Assembly: GCA_026713485.1 (NCBI GenBank)
Contig: JAPOOK010000064.1
Location: 1 to 59,742, forward strand
Source: Chloroflexota bacterium
Lineage (GTDB): Bacteria; Chloroflexota; Dehalococcoidia; UBA6926
Direction: 5' to 3'
DNA: 59,742 nucleotides
Numbering within the stretch: the stretch's first letter is position 1; the number at the start of each line of letters is the position of its first letter. The position numbers and the translations under genes are program-made. Below the pieces are notes generated by a model. The model had not been told where the DNA came from, searched no databases, and worked only from the letters and a program-made list of their open reading frames with translations. This document shows, in pieces, positions 9,806 to 18,777 of the stretch.

Positions 9806-10828
9806 TCACGACGTAACTCTGAGGCTGGGCACGGCGTCCAGGCTGCCATCATCAGGCTGGGCGCCGTGTTCAATGACGAATGCGGCGCGGGCGGCGATCA
9901 TGACACCGTTGTCCGTGCAGAGTCCGGGGCGCGGCCGCCAGACTGGCATGTCCGCTTTGCTCAAGACCTCCTCGCCGAGAGCGCTGTTTGCCGCGACGCC
10001 GCCGGAGAGCATGACGGACTTCGCCTTTGTGGCTCGCGCGACCTCCAGCAGGCGGTCCGCCAGGCCCGTGACAGCGGTCTGCTGAAAGCCCGCAGCGATA
10101 TTGGCAACGTCTTCCTGGCTTAGCGCATCCGTCCCGCCCCGTTCGTTCACCACGCGGAGCACCGCCGTCTTGAGACCGCTGAAGCTGAAGTCCCACGAGT
10201 CCCTGATTAGCGGACTGGGAAAGCGGACAGGATCGGTCGCCTCACGAGCGACACGTTCGATGATTGGGCCGCCCGGGTAGCCGAGGCCAAGCAGCCGCGC
10301 TACCTTGTCGAAGGCCTCGCCTGCGGCATCGTCTCTCGTCTCGCTCAGCAGTCGGTAGTTCCCGTGCTCCTCAACCAGCACGATGTCCGTATGGCCGCCG
10401 GAGACGATGAGCGCCACGGATGGCAGCAGCGGGTCGCCCCGCTCCTCGCTGTCCCACTGCCCGTCCGCGATCCAATTTGCATAGACGTGTCCCTCAAGAT
10501 GGTGAACACCATATAGCGGCAGGTCCCACGCCATCGCGAGCGCCTTGGCGAAATTGACACCCACCAACAGGGAGCCCGCCAGTCCCGGGCCGTACGTGAC
10601 GGCGATGGCATCCAGATTGAGGTCTCCGTCATGTCGCTGCATGACATCACGCAGGAGCGTGGGAAATGTCAGCAGGTGTTGGCGTGACGCGATCTCCGGA
10701 ACCACGCCGCCGAATCGCGCATGGATATCCGCCTGCGATGACAGGCCATGGACGATAACGCGACGCCCGTCCTCAACAATGGCGATGCCCGTCTCATCGC
10801 AAGACGATTCGATACCAAGAATTCTCAT
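9806..10828 (-). CDS. tsaD: tRNA N6-adenosine threonylcarbamoyltransferase TsaD
   Basis: A 340-residue ASKHA-fold protein that transfers the threonylcarbamoyl group from TC-AMP to A37 of ANN-decoding tRNAs, with TsaB and TsaE. It starts MRILGIESSCDETG, has the metal-binding HHLEGHVYAN (H-x3-H), SGGHTDIVLV, and GGVAANSAL near the C-terminus, all characteristic of Kae1/TsaD. Its length matches the family. Its 3' end lies 7 bases from the convergent SDR stop. The gene upstream on this strand is an uncharacterised PP2C-like protein. Confidence 0.97.
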   Translation of the reverse strand: MRILGIESSCDETGIAIVEDGRRVIVHGLSSQADIHARFGGVVPEIASRQHLLTFPTLLRDVMQRHDGDLNLDAIAVTYGPGLAGSLLVGVNFAKALAMAWDLPLYGVHHLEGHVYANWIADGQWDSEERGDPLLPSVALIVSGGHTDIVLVEEHGNYRLLSETRDDAAGEAFDKVARLLGLGYPGGPIIERVAREATDPVRFPSPLIRDSWDFSFSGLKTAVLRVVNERGGTDALSQEDVANIAAGFQQTAVTGLADRLLEVARATKAKSVMLSGGVAANSALGEEVLSKADMPVWRPRPGLCTDNGVMIAARAAFVIEHGAQPDDGSLDAVPSLRVTS

Positions 10829-10866
10829 GGCTGCCGACGTGAGCGTTCGGAGTGAGCCTGTGCGGC

Positions 10867-11508
10867 TCAGGCCGCAGCGAGTTGCAGCATCAACATGGCG
10901 AACTCACTTTCCTGCGCCGCCATGCGGTAGAGGGAACGCATTGCAGGATCAATGCCGGACTTGATAATCGTCGATACGTGCTCTTCTTCAATGACTTCCG
11001 GCATCTGCGACCAGCCAATCACGATGGTATCGCCATCATCAATCTGCTCGTTCGCCACATAGATGGGCACTTCACCCTCTTCTCCGAGCGCGCCGCCCGG
11101 GTTACCCGGCGTCACATAGCCCGGATAATAGACCTGTTTACTGGTAACAACCCAGGAGACGGCCGGGCCGGCCCAGGCAAGGTAGACCTCATTCCCGGTG
11201 AGCGCGGCCAATACTGCGCTTGCGCGCCAGCCGCGCACGGAGTACTCGCTCAGAGTTGACTGGGCAGACTCAATCGCGCTCTGCAGGTAGCGTGTCGTCG
11301 TCAGTCTTCGCTGCGCATTAAGTCCTTCCTCAAGCGCCTCCCAGACAATGTCCGAGACTGTTGTCGCAGGACCTGAGACGACCTCCACCAAGCCGTAAAC
11401 GGCATCAATGCCGTCTCGTAGCCTGTCTTCCCACAGGCGGATATAGGGCGCCATCGGTTGCGCCTCGCCGCCCGTAATGCTGAAACTAGCCGTAGTGTAT
11501 GTTGCCAT
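10867..11508 (-). CDS. Uncharacterised protein, possibly degenerate PP2C-like
   Basis: A 213-residue protein I do not recognise with certainty. Around 95-165 it has the order of strands seen in PPM/PP2C phosphatase-like folds: a small-residue helix, then NEVYLAWAGPAVSWVV, then a DDGDTIVIGWSQMPEV segment, then a helix with SLYRMAA. The metal-binding Asp residues of true PP2C enzymes (DG and DN motifs) are absent, so any such domain would be non-catalytic. It ends 38 bases before the tsaD start on the same strand. The function is unknown; the PP2C link is an inference from pattern only. Confidence 0.6.
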   Translation of the reverse strand: MATYTTASFSITGGEAQPMAPYIRLWEDRLRDGIDAVYGLVEVVSGPATTVSDIVWEALEEGLNAQRRLTTTRYLQSAIESAQSTLSEYSVRGWRASAVLAALTGNEVYLAWAGPAVSWVVTSKQVYYPGYVTPGNPGGALGEEGEVPIYVANEQIDDGDTIVIGWSQMPEVIEEEHVSTIIKSGIDPAMRSLYRMAAQESEFAMLMLQLAAA

Positions 11509-11661
11509 TCGAAAAATCCCCGCGCTCTCAAAACAGCATGCTCATTAATAATACCAGTGGGCGCTACTCCCCCGGGTTGGCGCGAACGATTGCTGCACGA
11601 GATGTAGAATAGTCACCTATAACGACGACAATCTCCCATCAGGGAGGAGGGACGCGCTCAC

Positions 11662-12924
11662 ATGCAGGAGGTCGAGACCATTAGCCTTGCGCTATTGGGG
11701 CTCTCCTTTCTCTTTTCGGCAATCTTCTCAGGCACCGAGGCGGCTTTTCTTGCGTCTCAACCACATCGCCTGAGGCACCGCGCCGAGAACGGTTCACGAG
11801 GGGCGCGAATCGCGGCAGGGTTGAAGGAGAGGCCGGAGCGGTTCCTCTCGACGCTGCTGGTCGGCAACAACCTCACCAATACGGCGGCCGCGGCCATCGC
11901 AACAAGCATCGCCCTGACACTGCTCGAGAACTCGGAGCAGGGTCTTGTTGCGGCGACGGTTGTCACCACTATTGCCCTGCTCGTCTTCGCGGAAATCACA
12001 CCGAAGACGGTCGGAGCGCGTCACGCGGAACGAGTGATGGTGTTCGCCGCGCCGCCGTTCCGGGTGTTTTCATTCATCTTCGCGCCCGTGACGATTGTCT
12101 TTACGACGTTCGCGGGATTCGTGGCCTGGGTGACGGGCGGGACAGGCCGCGCCGTGGTAAACGCGCAGGAGTTCCGCGCAATGATCAGGACGGGCGTAGA
12201 ACAGGGAACCGTGGAGGAGCGGGAGGCTGAGCTTGTCCACAAGGTGTTCCAGTTTGGCGACCGCATGGTCCGGGAGATCATGACGCCGCGGACGGAGATA
12301 ATCTGGGTCCGCAATGGAATGACACTCTCCGAGTTTCTTGAGGTGTACGCGCAGCACACCCACTCACACTTCCCCGTTCTGGGAGATGAGCCGGACACCG
12401 TGGCGGGCATCCTCTCCATCAAGAGCGTTCTCCACAAGCACGCCCTCGGTGAACTCACTATGAATAGCTCCATCACCACGGACCTGCGTGAGACGCACTT
12501 CGTTCCGGAGACCAAGATGATCGACGACCTTATGGACGAGATGCGGGCGCACCGGTCGCGGATGGTGATGGTTGTCGACGAGTTTGGCGACATTTCCGGC
12601 CTCGTGACGCTCAGCCGGGCCATTGAGCTCATCGTCGGGCGAGTGGATGATCCCGGCGATCCGCAGGCGTTCCAGGCAGTGGATGAACGCACGGTGCGCG
12701 TGGACGGCATCATGCATATCGATGAACTGGCAGAGCAGCTGAACATTCACCTGCCGGACGGCGACGGCGAGTATGAGACCATCGCCGGATTCGTGCTCAA
12801 GCAGCTTGGGCGGATTCCCGAGGAGGGAGAGGCCCTCGTACACGGTCCCTATGAGATCACAGTGGCGCAGATCCATGGCGCCCGGATCGACGAGGTGACG
12901 GTGCGGACGGAGGACGCTGGGTGA
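11662..12924 (+). CDS. CNNM/HlyC-CorC family transporter (DUF21-CBS-CorC_HlyC)
   Basis: A 420-residue inner-membrane protein. The N-terminal DUF21 domain (about 1-195) contains several hydrophobic segments and the NNLTNTAAAAIAT signature. A CBS pair follows (about 205-330, beginning after FGDRMVREIMTPRTEI), then the CorC_HlyC/transporter-associated domain (about 340-415). Family members are implicated in Mg2+/Co2+ efflux or Na+-driven Mg2+ export; the old hemolysin label has little support. A good AGGGAGGAGGG site precedes the ATG. It is followed 19 bases later by a NucS-like gene. Confidence 0.93.
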   Translation: MQEVETISLALLGLSFLFSAIFSGTEAAFLASQPHRLRHRAENGSRGARIAAGLKERPERFLSTLLVGNNLTNTAAAAIATSIALTLLENSEQGLVAATVVTTIALLVFAEITPKTVGARHAERVMVFAAPPFRVFSFIFAPVTIVFTTFAGFVAWVTGGTGRAVVNAQEFRAMIRTGVEQGTVEEREAELVHKVFQFGDRMVREIMTPRTEIIWVRNGMTLSEFLEVYAQHTHSHFPVLGDEPDTVAGILSIKSVLHKHALGELTMNSSITTDLRETHFVPETKMIDDLMDEMRAHRSRMVMVVDEFGDISGLVTLSRAIELIVGRVDDPGDPQAFQAVDERTVRVDGIMHIDELAEQLNIHLPDGDGEYETIAGFVLKQLGRIPEEGEALVHGPYEITVAQIHGARIDEVTVRTEDAG

Positions 12925-12943
12925 GTGAGACCGGGAGGAATTG

Positions 12944-14014
12944 ATGGACGACATCAAACTATGGGAGCTGGACGGAACGGAGGCCAAGTCCCTTGGCCTG
13001 AATAACCAGTTGGAGTCCGAGGGTTTCTTTGAAGATACCCTCGTCAAGAACCCAAACTTGCTGTTTGAAGGAGTGACACTGGTGGGACGGCAAACTCCCA
13101 CCGAAGGCGGACCTCTTGATCTGCTTGGCGTAGATTCGGACGGCAAGCTTGTCATTTTCGAGTTGAAGCGTGGGACGCTGTCGCGTGACGCCGTCGCACA
13201 AATCATCGACTACGCATCCGACCTCGACAGTCTGGATCTCGATGCGCTCGCCGACCGAATCTCAGAGAGGTCGGGCGCTCACGACATTGATAAAATCGAG
13301 AACTTTCAAGAGTGGTACAGCAGCGAGGGGTTTGGTGATCTGGAGACGCTGAAACCGCTGCGTATGTTCCTAGTCGGGTTGGGAGCGGACGACCGGACGG
13401 AACGCATGGTGCGGTTCCTCGCCCAGAACAGCGGCATGGACATCTCACTGCTGACCTTTCACGCTTTCAATTACGACGGCAAGACCATTCTTGCCAAGCA
13501 AGTAGAGGTGGAGGCGGTCGAGGAGCCCTCTCGCCGCTCGAGAAGGCCACGTCGCACTCAAGCGGAGTTGAATCATGAATTCGACGAGAAAGTAGAAAGG
13601 TTCGGAGTGCGTGATCTCGTCGATGAAGTTCGCGCCCTGTTTAGTGAGAATTGGCCTTCATCGACAGAACGCATAGACCCCTGGGGGACCAATATCCAAC
13701 TTCAGCCTCGGCCCGGTAGCCGACATGCACGTTATGCGCGCATTGATGCGTGGAGGCAGGAAACGATAAGTATAGTTTTCTTCCCTCGTGCCAAGGCTTT
13801 GTGCTTGGATGAGTTCAGGGAACCTGTAGGGGAGCTTCGCCACAAAACATATCCGTCAAACCGCGACCCGTTGGGTGACCCCAGGACAGAGATTCAATTC
13901 CACCTGACCCCACAAGAATGGGAAACTCATAAAGAACGCCTGACCACTCTGATGCAAGCCGTCTACGCAGCATGGCAGAACGAAGATCAGAATAATGGGG
14001 CGGAATCGGAGTGA
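12944..14014 (+). CDS. NucS/DUF91-type PD-(D/E)xK nuclease domain protein
   Basis: A 356-residue protein. Residues about 25-100 carry the core of the NucS C-terminal nuclease family: RQTPTEGGPLDLLGVDSDG followed by LVIFELKRG, giving the Asp and the E-x-K of a PD-(D/E)xK active site. NucS-like enzymes cut mismatched or branched DNA. The second half (about 190-356, after an Arg-rich linker) is unfamiliar and longer than in actinobacterial NucS. The ATG at 12944 is preferred over a TTG one codon earlier because GGGAGG at 12933-12938 has proper spacing only to the ATG. The stop overlaps the next gene by 4 bases (GTGA). Confidence 0.82.
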   Translation: MDDIKLWELDGTEAKSLGLNNQLESEGFFEDTLVKNPNLLFEGVTLVGRQTPTEGGPLDLLGVDSDGKLVIFELKRGTLSRDAVAQIIDYASDLDSLDLDALADRISERSGAHDIDKIENFQEWYSSEGFGDLETLKPLRMFLVGLGADDRTERMVRFLAQNSGMDISLLTFHAFNYDGKTILAKQVEVEAVEEPSRRSRRPRRTQAELNHEFDEKVERFGVRDLVDEVRALFSENWPSSTERIDPWGTNIQLQPRPGSRHARYARIDAWRQETISIVFFPRAKALCLDEFREPVGELRHKTYPSNRDPLGDPRTEIQFHLTPQEWETHKERLTTLMQAVYAAWQNEDQNNGAESE

Positions 14015-14649
14015 ACCTCTACCTGGTGCGGCATGGGGAGACAGAGTGGAACCGTGAGGGGCGCGCGCAGGGACGCGCCGACGTTCCGCTCAACGAGGCC
14101 GGCATCGCGCAATCGCAGGCGTTGGCGGGGGCATTCGGCTCCATGAGCGTGACGGCAGTGATGTCCAGCACGCTGAGCCGCGCGGTTCGCACGGCTGAGG
14201 CTATCGCCTCGCCGCACGGCCTATCGGTTTCGACGGAGAATGACCTACTTGAGCTTAATTTCGGCGGGCTGGACGGCGCGCCGTTGCGGGACATGCGTGA
14301 GATGTTCCCTGATTTCTTTGAGCACTGGACACGCGATCCCGCCACTGCGCAGTTTCCGGACGGCGGCGAGACGTTACAGCAGCTACAGGACAGGACGTGG
14401 GGCGTGGTGGACGCGGTGGCGCGGGCGCATGATGCGCAGGACAACGTGATCATCGTGTCCCACGCGTTCGCGCTTTATTCCATCATGTGCCGGGCGCTTG
14501 GGATGCCGTTGTCCAACTACGGGCGGCTTCGCATCACCCCGGGAACCTACAGCCTGCTGGTCTCGCGCGCGCCGAATGTCATCGGTCCGGCGGACGAGCT
14601 TCAATGGGCCTTGACGAGCCTGAACGTTACGCCCGCCCTAGCTGACTGA
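14011..14649 (+). CDS. Histidine phosphatase family protein (phosphoglycerate mutase-like)
   Basis: A 212-residue branch-1 histidine phosphatase. The phospho-accepting His is H8 in LVRHGETEWNREGRAQG, the acid Glu lies in LLELNFGGLDG, and the second active-site His is in IIVSHAFALYSI. Members dephosphorylate sugar phosphates, nucleotides or alpha-ribazole phosphate; the substrate cannot be assigned. It starts at GTG overlapping the previous stop (GTGA), which indicates translational coupling, and is followed 7 bases later by tilS. Confidence 0.9.
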   Translation: MNLYLVRHGETEWNREGRAQGRADVPLNEAGIAQSQALAGAFGSMSVTAVMSSTLSRAVRTAEAIASPHGLSVSTENDLLELNFGGLDGAPLRDMREMFPDFFEHWTRDPATAQFPDGGETLQQLQDRTWGVVDAVARAHDAQDNVIIVSHAFALYSIMCRALGMPLSNYGRLRITPGTYSLLVSRAPNVIGPADELQWALTSLNVTPALAD

Positions 14650-14656
14650 CTCCATC

Positions 14657-16123
14657 ATGCCTTCCATCAACCGGCTAAGAGGGTCGGACTTCGTTCGCAG
14701 TGTACGCAGTGTGCTGGAGTCCGGCGGCTATCTGGGACGGAGTGCGCGGCTGGTTATCGGGGTATCGGGCGGGCCAGACTCGACGGCACTCTTGGCGGCC
14801 CTGGTCGAGTTGCAAGACGACTGCCAACTTGAGCTTCACGTCGTACACGTTGACCACGGTTTGCGGGCAGAGTCGCGGGGTGACGCAGCGTACGTGAGAC
14901 GTCTATGTGCCCGTTGGAATGTGCCCGTGACTGTGAGGCGTGTGGACGTTCCCGAGATGCGGCGAGCAGGAGGTTTGTCTGTTGAGGAGGCGGCGCGGCG
15001 TGCGCGCCATCTTGCGCTACTGGAGGCGGCGGACGCGTTCGGGGCGGGGGCCGTCGTTCTTGGGCACACGACTGACGATCAGATCGAGACCGTGTTGTTG
15101 AGTCTTTTGCGCGGGGCTGGGCTGCGCGGTCTGGCAGGGATGGTTGAAGAGTCGGAATCGCCGTTCACCATGCCGAATGGAAAGCGCGTGCCGATCCTCC
15201 GCCCCCTGCTTGGCGTGACGCGGGCGGGCGTGATGGACTATCTGAAGGAGCGGCGGTTGCGGCCACGGCAAGACGCATCCAATGCGGACCCGGCGCATCT
15301 CCGCAACCGCGTGCGGCATGAGATTCTTCCGCTGATGGAACGCATCCGCGAGGGTGCATCGGGTGCTGTTGGGCGGGCATCTGTTGATGCGCGAGTAGCG
15401 TTGGAGTATATCGAGACTGAGGCAGACGGACTGTGGGGCGCGGCGTGCGAGGTTGCGGCGGATCGGGAGTCAGTTCGCATCGACCGCAGCGCGATGCGCG
15501 GGGCGCATGCCGCGTTGAGGCATGTCGTCTTTGAGCGGGCTATCGCCACGTTGCTTGGCTCAGCGGAGGGATTCACCCGGCGGAACTATCTCGCGATGGA
15601 GTCGTTGATTGTGGAAGGTCAGACGGGCTCGGAAATCAGCCTGCCAAATGGACTGTTTCTTTCTTGTACGAACGATGGGCACGCCGTACTGTCCATCAGT
15701 TCGCCGTCGGTTCCGCTTCCTGAGCTTGTTCCTGCTGAGATGCTGCTGGATGGGTCTACGATGGCCGGTGGATGGACATTTACATCGCGAGTCGTAGTGG
15801 GTGGAATAGAGCTGTGCGCATCCGGCGAGCGTGCGAGTCTGCTGCCGGGGGAGCTTAGGGTCGTCATCGGACACGCAGACGGGCAAAGACGGCTTTGTGC
15901 TCGGGCGCGCAGGCCGGGAGATCGTATTCGGATGGCGGGCGGCACGCGCAAGGTTCAGGACGTGTTCGTCGACAAGAAGATTCCGCGCATGTGGCGGGAC
16001 AGGGTTCCCATCGTTGTCGATGGTGACACGGGTGAGATTGTATGGATTGTTGGGGTGGCCGGGGCGGCCATGGTTACAGTTGTTGGAGAAAACTCGACGG
16101 TAAAGGGTACTATTGAGGCATGA
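14657..16123 (+). CDS. tilS: tRNA(Ile)-lysidine synthase TilS
   Basis: A 488-residue N-type ATP pyrophosphatase that attaches lysine to C34 of tRNA-Ile(CAU), so that it reads AUA codons. The PP-loop SGGPDS is at 37-42. RQDASNADPAHLRNRVRHE matches the conserved TilS motif binding tRNA and the active site. A C-terminal domain contains RRPGDRIRMAGGTRKVQDVF, the usual TilS_C signature. The stop overlaps the next gene by ATGA. Confidence 0.96.
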   Translation: MPSINRLRGSDFVRSVRSVLESGGYLGRSARLVIGVSGGPDSTALLAALVELQDDCQLELHVVHVDHGLRAESRGDAAYVRRLCARWNVPVTVRRVDVPEMRRAGGLSVEEAARRARHLALLEAADAFGAGAVVLGHTTDDQIETVLLSLLRGAGLRGLAGMVEESESPFTMPNGKRVPILRPLLGVTRAGVMDYLKERRLRPRQDASNADPAHLRNRVRHEILPLMERIREGASGAVGRASVDARVALEYIETEADGLWGAACEVAADRESVRIDRSAMRGAHAALRHVVFERAIATLLGSAEGFTRRNYLAMESLIVEGQTGSEISLPNGLFLSCTNDGHAVLSISSPSVPLPELVPAEMLLDGSTMAGGWTFTSRVVVGGIELCASGERASLLPGELRVVIGHADGQRRLCARARRPGDRIRMAGGTRKVQDVFVDKKIPRMWRDRVPIVVDGDTGEIVWIVGVAGAAMVTVVGENSTVKGTIEA

Positions 16124-16440
16124 GCAGGCGACGAAATCAGACACCGAGACCAGGGAGTGGCGGCGGACGAGATGGCCGGGGCGGACAGCCCGGGCCCGGG
16201 GGGAATAGGGCAGAACGGCGCTCATTCCTGGAACGGATACGGGTGCGGGAGGACGTTACGCCGGACGCGCCGGCTGGAATGCGGCGCGGTCAGCAACGCG
16301 GCAATAACAGGTCGCGCCGCCGAGGCGAAGGATGGACGTTCGGCCGCATCTTCGTGCTGTCCGTGATGGCGTTCCTCGCGCTGGCGCTCGCGCTGAGCGG
16401 ACTGATCGCGTTCCTGCCGCCACCGGGAACGGCCAGCTAA
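16120..16440 (+). CDS. Small basic single-pass membrane protein, unknown function
   Basis: A 106-residue protein beginning inside the tilS stop (ATGA overlap). Residues 1-70 are Arg/Gly-rich and strongly basic with no predicted fold; residues about 77-100 form one hydrophobic segment ending in a short PPPGTAS tail. It looks like a cytoplasmic positively charged tail anchored by a C-terminal membrane helix. Where other bacteria place hpt or ftsH after tilS, this gene stands alone. I do not recognise a family. Confidence 0.6.
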   Translation: MSRRRNQTPRPGSGGGRDGRGGQPGPGGNRAERRSFLERIRVREDVTPDAPAGMRRGQQRGNNRSRRRGEGWTFGRIFVLSVMAFLALALALSGLIAFLPPPGTAS

Positions 16441-16479
16441 CACCGGGAATTACCCAACCGGGGCCGGCCTAGCGCCTGT

Positions 16480-17208
16480 TTAGCGTACTCTCGGCCTACC
16501 TCTGAACCTTAGGCGGGCTAGGCCTTTTATGTCTTCCCAGGCTGTGGAGACGATTTTGACGCGGGTGTCCGGGTCTTCTTCCCAGGCGACGGGGAAATCG
16601 GCGATGGGGTAGCGGTTCTTCTCCGCCAAGAGCAGCAGTTCCGTGTCGAAGAACCACGCGTTGTCCTTGATGAGGGGCACGAGATTGTCGGCGGCGCGGC
16701 GGCTGATAGCCTTGAAACCGCATTGCGCATCCGAAAAGCCACTCAAGAAGACGGACTTGATCATTAGGTTGTACGAGCGGGAGACGAACTCGCGCTTGAA
16801 TGAGCGCGTCGTCTGCGCGCCGCGCTTGAGGCGGGAGCCCGTTGCCACGTCGTGGCCGTCTCTGACCGCGCCGAGCAAGTCAGGGATGCGGTTGATGTCC
16901 GTAGAGAGATCGACGTCCATGTAGGCGCGGATATCGGCGTCGCTCTCGCTCCACGCCCGCTTGAGGGCCCGGCCCCGTCCTTTCTGCTCAAGGTGGACGA
17001 CGCCGACCTCACCTTCGTACTGCCCTGCCAACTGATTGGCCACGTCGAGCGTGCCGTCTATGGAGCCGTTGTCGGCGATGACGACGCGCCACCGGTAATC
17101 AGCGAGGTTCTCGCGACAGAACGGCAGCAGGCGTTCCAGGCAGACGGGCAGCGAGTGCTCCTCGTTGTAGACGGGAATGACGATGTCGGCGGAGGGGGCG
17201 TCCGTCAT
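16480..17208 (-). CDS. Family 2 glycosyltransferase (dolichyl-phosphate glucosyltransferase-like)
   Basis: A 242-residue GT-A protein: IVIPVYNEEHSLP at 9-21, DNGSIDGT, the metal-binding YMDVDLSTD, TGSRLKRGAQTTRS and CGFKAISRRAA, a pattern typical of dolichyl/undecaprenyl-phosphate glucosyltransferases that use nucleotide sugars. No C-terminal membrane helices are present. It is the last gene of the purine operon strand, 9 bases after purH, so it may simply be co-transcribed. Lipid-linked sugar formation for envelope glycans is an inference. Confidence 0.88.
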   Translation of the reverse strand: MTDAPSADIVIPVYNEEHSLPVCLERLLPFCRENLADYRWRVVIADNGSIDGTLDVANQLAGQYEGEVGVVHLEQKGRGRALKRAWSESDADIRAYMDVDLSTDINRIPDLLGAVRDGHDVATGSRLKRGAQTTRSFKREFVSRSYNLMIKSVFLSGFSDAQCGFKAISRRAADNLVPLIKDNAWFFDTELLLLAEKNRYPIADFPVAWEEDPDTRVKIVSTAWEDIKGLARLRFRGRPRVR

Positions 17209-17217
17209 GGCTGCGGT

Positions 17218-18777
17218 TTAGTGTCGGAAGTGGCGGATACCGGTGAAGACCATGGCCGCGCCGGCGCTGTTGGCTGCGGCAATGACGTCATCGTCGCGGA
17301 CGGAGCCGCCGGGCTCCACTGCCGCCGTCACGCCACCCTTGAGGGCCATCTCCAGCCCGTCTGCGAAGGGGAAGAAGGCGTCCGAGGCCACGACTGCACC
17401 CTGCGCCTCGTCTCCGGCCAGCTTCAGGGCGAGTTCGACGCTGATGAGGCGATTCGGCTGACCGGCGCCCATGCCGAGCAGCGCGCCGTCCTTCACAATA
17501 ACGATGGCGTTGGATTTGACATGGCGGGCCGCTTTCCATGCGAAACGGAGATCGGCGATTTCGGCATCCGTGGGTGTGCGCTCCGTCACCGTCTGCCAAT
17601 CGCCCATCTCGCCCATGTCCGCGGCCTGCACGAGGAACCCACCTCGCACCGTGCGGATGTCCAGCGAGGGTGTTGCGGCGGACGCATCGCCCATTTCCAG
17701 CAGGCGCAGGTTGCGCTTCTGCGTGAGGACGGAGAGGGCGTCATCGTCATAGGACGGGGCGATGACTATTTCATAGAAGGCTTCGTTAATGGCTTCGGCA
17801 GTTGCCTTGTCCATCGGGCGGTTGGCGGCGATGATGCCGCCGAACGCGGAGACGGGGTCGCCTGCAAGGGCGCGGCTGAACGCGGTGGCGAGGTCGGGCG
17901 CGGTGGCGAGGCCGCACGGGTTGCCGTGTTTGATGATGGCCACCGTAGGCGCGTCCTGGAAGTCAGAGACGACGTTCCACGCGGCGTCCGCGTCGAGGAT
18001 GTTGTTGAAGGACATCTCACGGCCATGAACCTGGCGCGCGGAGGGGATTCCCTGAGCGGGGCGGCCGGGCTGGTTAATCGTGTAGAGCGCGCCCGCCTGG
18101 TGGGGGTTCTCGCCGTAGCGGAGTGACTGAACGGACTGGAGGGGCAGTACTCGTTCGGCGGGGAGTGCGGCGGCCTCATCGTCCATGCCCGCGGCTCCCA
18201 TGTCTCTCGAAAGGTAGTTGGCGATGATGGTGTCGTAAGCAGAGACGTGCTCAAACGCTTTGCGGGCCAGCCGTCGACGCTCGGCGACCGGGACGACACC
18301 TGCACGCAGCATTTCAAGGACTGGGGCGTAATCGGCTGGGTCAATCAGGACGATGACGGCGGGGAAATTCTTGGCGGCGGCTCGGACCATCGTTGGGCCG
18401 CCGATATCGATCTGCTCGAGAGCATCCATCAGCGTCACGTCCGGCTTAGACACAGTCTCCGCGAAGGGGTAGAGGTTCACGGCAATGAGGTCGATTGTGC
18501 CGATGCCATGCTCCTCCATCTGCGCCACATGTTCCGGCTCCTCACGCTTGGCGAGGATGCCGCCGTGGACGCGGGGGTGGAGTGTCTTGACGCGGCCACC
18601 GAGTATCTCGGGGAAACCGGTCAGGTCTTCGATGTGCCGGGCGTCTATCCCTGCGCCGGCTAGAAAGCGGTGTGTACCGCCAGTTGCGTAGACCTCCCAG
18701 TCGAGGTCGGTGAGGCTGCGGGCGAGTACGTCTGCGCCGTCCTTGTTGGACGGGGCGATGATTGCTCGAAACGTCAT
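17218..18777 (-). CDS. purH: Bifunctional AICAR formyltransferase/IMP cyclohydrolase PurH
   Basis: A 519-residue protein for the last two steps of IMP synthesis. The N-terminal MGS-like cyclohydrolase domain (about 1-195) has [12 protein letters not shown] and [10 protein letters not shown]. The C-terminal transformylase has the catalytic [10 protein letters not shown] and ends in TGIRHFRH. It starts with ATG overlapping the purM stop by 4 bases, as part of the operon purF-purM-purH. Confidence 0.98.
   Translation of the reverse strand: MTFRAIIAPSNKDGADVLARSLTDLDWEVYATGGTHRFLAGAGIDARHIEDLTGFPEILGGRVKTLHPRVHGGILAKREEPEHVAQMEEHGIGTIDLIAVNLYPFAETVSKPDVTLMDALEQIDIGGPTMVRAAAKNFPAVIVLIDPADYAPVLEMLRAGVVPVAERRRLARKAFEHVSAYDTIIANYLSRDMGAAGMDDEAAALPAERVLPLQSVQSLRYGENPHQAGALYTINQPGRPAQGIPSARQVHGREMSFNNILDADAAWNVVSDFQDAPTVAIIKHGNPCGLATAPDLATAFSRALAGDPVSAFGGIIAANRPMDKATAEAINEAFYEIVIAPSYDDDALSVLTQKRNLRLLEMGDASAATPSLDIRTVRGGFLVQAADMGEMGDWQTVTERTPTDAEIADLRFAWKAARHVKSNAIVIVKDGALLGMGAGQPNRLISVELALKLAGDEAQGAVVASDAFFPFADGLEMALKGGVTAAVEPGGSVRDDDVIAAANSAGAAMVFTGIRHFRH

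Noticed and set aside
16852..18126. 424-codon plus-strand open frame opposite the glycosyltransferase and purH
   Set aside because: Antisense shadow of purH; Gly/Val/Arg-rich sequence with no domain.
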